Positions 61,820-64,000 of a stretch of 64,000 nucleotides of DNA are shown one piece after another (within the stretch, counting starts at the first letter, position 1; the number at the start of each line of letters is the position of its first letter). Where the stretch lies: contig NZ_CAKTVX010000005.1 of assembly GCF_934630525.1 (NCBI RefSeq), positions 62,001 through 126,000 on the forward strand, written 5' to 3'. Source of the DNA: an uncultured Slackia sp. GTDB lineage: Bacteria > Actinomycetota > Coriobacteriia > Coriobacteriales > Eggerthellaceae. The position numbers and the translations under genes are program-made. The notes beneath the pieces are model-generated. The model searched no databases, was not told the DNA's origin, and saw only the letters and a list, made by a program, of their open reading frames with translations.

Positions 61820-62533
61820 GTGAATATCTTCAAAACTATCGCCGAGGACGTGAACAACGTTAAGCGTCTCGACCCTGCCGCGCAAAGCAAATTCATCATT
61901 TGGCTCACGTACCCGGGCCTGCATGCCCGTTGGAGCCACGTCGTCGAACACTGGCTGTGGAACCATGGCTTGAAAAGCTTGGCGCGCATTTCGAGCCAGT
62001 TCACTCGTTTCATGACGGGCGTTGAAATTCATCCCGCTGCGAAAATCGGCCGCCGATTCTTCATCGACCACGCCATGGGCGTGATTATCGGCGAAACGTG
62101 CGAAATCGGCGATGACGTCACGCTGTACCAAGGCGTTACGCTTGGCGGCACGGGCAAAGAGAGCGGTAAACGCCACCCCACGCTCGGCAACAATGTCATG
62201 GTGGGCGTGAATGCGGCCGTTCTTGGCAGCATCACCATTCACGACAATTCGAAGGTCGGCGGCGGTGCGGTTGTCGTCGAAGACGTGCCCGAGAACTGTA
62301 CGGTTGTTGGCGTTCCCGCGCGTATCGTGGTGCGCAATGGCAAGCTTGTGCAGCAGGAAGAGAAAAACGCCGCCGCGCGCCGCGAATGCCTGCCCGACCC
62401 CACGACGGCCGATGTCGTCGAGCTGCAGGCGCGCGTTGCCCGCTTGGAAACGCTGCTTGCGGCTCAGGCGCAAGGCAAAACCATCGGAAGCCCCGCGAAA
62501 ACCACTCCCGACGTTGCGTCGGATTCGGAATAA
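61820..62533 (+). CDS. cysE: Serine O-acetyltransferase
   Basis: 237 residues. Left-handed beta-helix repeats (about 65-175) with FFIDHAMGVIIGETCEIGD, GVTLGGTGKESGKRHPTLGN and AVVVEDVPENCTVVGVPARIV. Activates serine with acetyl-CoA for cysteine synthesis. It is the short SAT type without the long N-terminal domain. GTG start, GAAGGAAAT upstream. Twelve bases before cysS, so cysteine supply and charging are linked. Confidence 0.94.
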   Translation: MNIFKTIAEDVNNVKRLDPAAQSKFIIWLTYPGLHARWSHVVEHWLWNHGLKSLARISSQFTRFMTGVEIHPAAKIGRRFFIDHAMGVIIGETCEIGDDVTLYQGVTLGGTGKESGKRHPTLGNNVMVGVNAAVLGSITIHDNSKVGGGAVVVEDVPENCTVVGVPARIVVRNGKLVQQEEKNAAARRECLPDPTTADVVELQARVARLETLLAAQAQGKTIGSPAKTTPDVASDSE

Positions 62534-62545
62534 CCAGGAGGAATC

Positions 62546-64000
62546 GTGCAAATCTACAGCTCCCAAACCCATAAAAAGGCAGAGTTCGAGCCTATCGAGC
62601 CGGGCAAGGTGCGCATGTATGTGTGCGGCCCCACGGTGTATGACAATATCCACATCGGCAACGCTCGCACGTTTATCAGCTTTGACGTTATTCGCCGCTG
62701 GCTCATTGCAAGTGGTTACGAAGTGACGTTTGCCCAGAATCTGACCGACGTTGATGACAAGATTATCAATCGAGCCAACGAACAGGGTCGCACGGCAGCC
62801 GAGGTGGCCACGGAATTCTCGAACAAGTTCATCGGCGTCATGCGTCGCGCGAACGTGATCGACCCCGACGTGCGCCCGCGCGCTACGAAAGAAATCGGCC
62901 CCATGATCGCCATGATCAAAACGCTCATTGAGCAGGGCCATGCCTATGCGGTCGAGAATGGTGACGTGTATTTCTCGGTGCGCAGCGACGAGACCTATGG
63001 CGAAGTATCCGGTCGCAATATCGACGACCTCATGGTGGGCGCGCGCATTGAGGAAAACGAAATCAAGCGCGACCCGCTCGACTTCGCCTTGTGGAAGGCC
63101 GCCAAGCCGGGTGAGCCCAGCTGGAAAAGCCCCTGGGGCGAAGGCCGTCCTGGCTGGCATACCGAATGCGCTGCCATGGTGCATCGCTACCTGGGTGTGC
63201 CCATCGATATCCACGGCGGTGGCAGCGACCTTGCGTTCCCTCACCATGAAAACGAATGCGCGCAGGCAACGTGCGCATGGCATCAGGGCTTTTCGAACAC
63301 GTGGATGCACACGGGCATGCTGTTGGTGAACGGCGAGAAGATGTCGAAGTCGCTTGGCAATTTCTTCACGCTCGAAGAAGTGCTCGAGAAGCACTCGGCG
63401 GCAGCGCTTCGCCTGCTTATGCTGCAAACGCACTATCGCAGCCCGCTCGATTTCAGCTTCGAGCGTCTGGAAGGCGCGGAAAGCTCGCTGGCTCGTATTG
63501 CGGGCACGGCGCAGAACTTGCGTTGGGCGGCGGCCCACGCGACGGGCGAGCCCGATGCCGCATTGGCTCAAAAGCTCGCCGATGCTGTTGCGGCGGCCGA
63601 TGCCGAGTTCAAGGCATGCATGGATGACGACTTCAACACCGCAGGTGCCCTGGGCGCATTCTTCGGCTTCATCACTGAAGCGAACTCGTATCTCGATGCC
63701 GCCGACGGTGCGGTTGATGCCGAGGCGGTAGTTACGGCTGCCGAGTTTATCGAGCGCTCCATGGACGTTTTGGGCATCGAGCTTCCCGAGCAGGAGGCAG
63801 AGTTGCCTGTCGAAATCATCGCACTTGCTGCCGAGCGCGCTGGTTACGCTGGCGACAACACGGCCGAGGCTGCCGAGGCCCTTATTGCCGCTCGTGCTGA
63901 AGCGCGCGCCGCGAAAGACTGGGCCGTGGCCGATGCTATTCGCGATGCCCTGGGCGAGCTTGGCCTGGTGGTGGAAGACACCGCCGCCGGCGCTCGCGTC
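62546..64000 (+). CDS. cysS: Cysteinyl-tRNA synthetase (3' end outside window)
   Basis: 485 codons present with no stop before the window end. Class I synthetase: VCGPTVYDNIHIGNARTF (zinc Cys and HIGH-like), GRPGWHTECAAM (zinc Cys), FPHHENECAQA (zinc His/Glu), and VNGEKMSKSLGNF (KMSKS). GTG at 62546 with AGGAGG upstream. Charges tRNA-Cys. Confidence 0.97.
   Translation, partial: MQIYSSQTHKKAEFEPIEPGKVRMYVCGPTVYDNIHIGNARTFISFDVIRRWLIASGYEVTFAQNLTDVDDKIINRANEQGRTAAEVATEFSNKFIGVMRRANVIDPDVRPRATKEIGPMIAMIKTLIEQGHAYAVENGDVYFSVRSDETYGEVSGRNIDDLMVGARIEENEIKRDPLDFALWKAAKPGEPSWKSPWGEGRPGWHTECAAMVHRYLGVPIDIHGGGSDLAFPHHENECAQATCAWHQGFSNTWMHTGMLLVNGEKMSKSLGNFFTLEEVLEKHSAAALRLLMLQTHYRSPLDFSFERLEGAESSLARIAGTAQNLRWAAAHATGEPDAALAQKLADAVAAADAEFKACMDDDFNTAGALGAFFGFITEANSYLDAADGAVDAEAVVTAAEFIERSMDVLGIELPEQEAELPVEIIALAAERAGYAGDNTAEAAEALIAARAEARAAKDWAVADAIRDALGELGLVVEDTAAGARV

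Overview
The window looks like a core-chromosome segment of a high-GC Gram-positive bacterium of the class Coriobacteriia, probably an Eggerthellaceae/Slackia-like gut or oral anaerobe. This is an inference from gene content and protein style: an actinobacterial GlnR-type regulator and GlnR box, short type I plus type III glutamine synthetases, MurT/GatD, zinc-less S4, LytR-CpsA-Psr proteins, Tat-exported NlpC/P60 hydrolases and hydrogenase maturation genes. No search was run. I see no prophage, IS transposase or CRISPR array; novelty here lies in domain fusions, regulatory sites and small palindromic repeats.

Layout. 0-9 kb: a PepV-like dipeptidase, a small winged-helix protein, a membrane-anchored polysaccharide deacetylase, two LytR-CpsA-Psr ligases, and a LysR regulator divergent from an EamA permease. 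9.2-17.6 kb: two 31-bp palindromes, then rpoB-rpoC; RpoC carries a C-terminal domain that resembles the alpha-subunit CTD. 17.8-20.9 kb: an M20 amidohydrolase and a DUF3825-type protein. 21.1-29.8 kb: a nitrogen block (glnN, murT-gatD, glnA-glnR, amtB-glnK) with a well-spaced GlnR box in front of amtB. 30.1-36.9 kb: tatA/B-tatC, hypA, map, hypB, nadE, class I aldolase, tsaE. 36.9-37.3 kb: a short AT-rich, gene-poor island, then a UspA protein. 38.2-41.7 kb: infA-rpmJ-rpsM-rpsK-rpsD-rpoA-rplQ. 41.8-50.9 kb: a helical stress-like protein, orphan ecfT, eno, an amino-acid antiporter, an FtsB/DivIC-like protein, Ppx/GppA, tRNA-Leu, a polyprenyl synthase and a peptidoglycan-binding protein. 51-54.4 kb: two paralogous Tat-signal NlpC/P60 hydrolases, tRNA-Pro and a second tatA. 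54.5-64 kb: greA, lysS fused to a tRNA-binding domain, a long inverted repeat, CIRCE-controlled clpC, ispD, ispF, cysE and cysS (cut by the window end).

How the parts fit: GlnR (cotranscribed with glnA) probably senses or transmits nitrogen state to amtB-glnK. GSI and GSIII make glutamine, and MurT/GatD spends glutamine to amidate lipid II. The two Tat loci and the Tat-signal cell-wall hydrolases form a second theme, together with the LCP ligases, the deacetylase and the FtsB-like protein (envelope biogenesis). Most starts were chosen by Shine-Dalgarno spacing and are often downstream of the longest open frame. Most operons end in clear hairpin-plus-T terminators.
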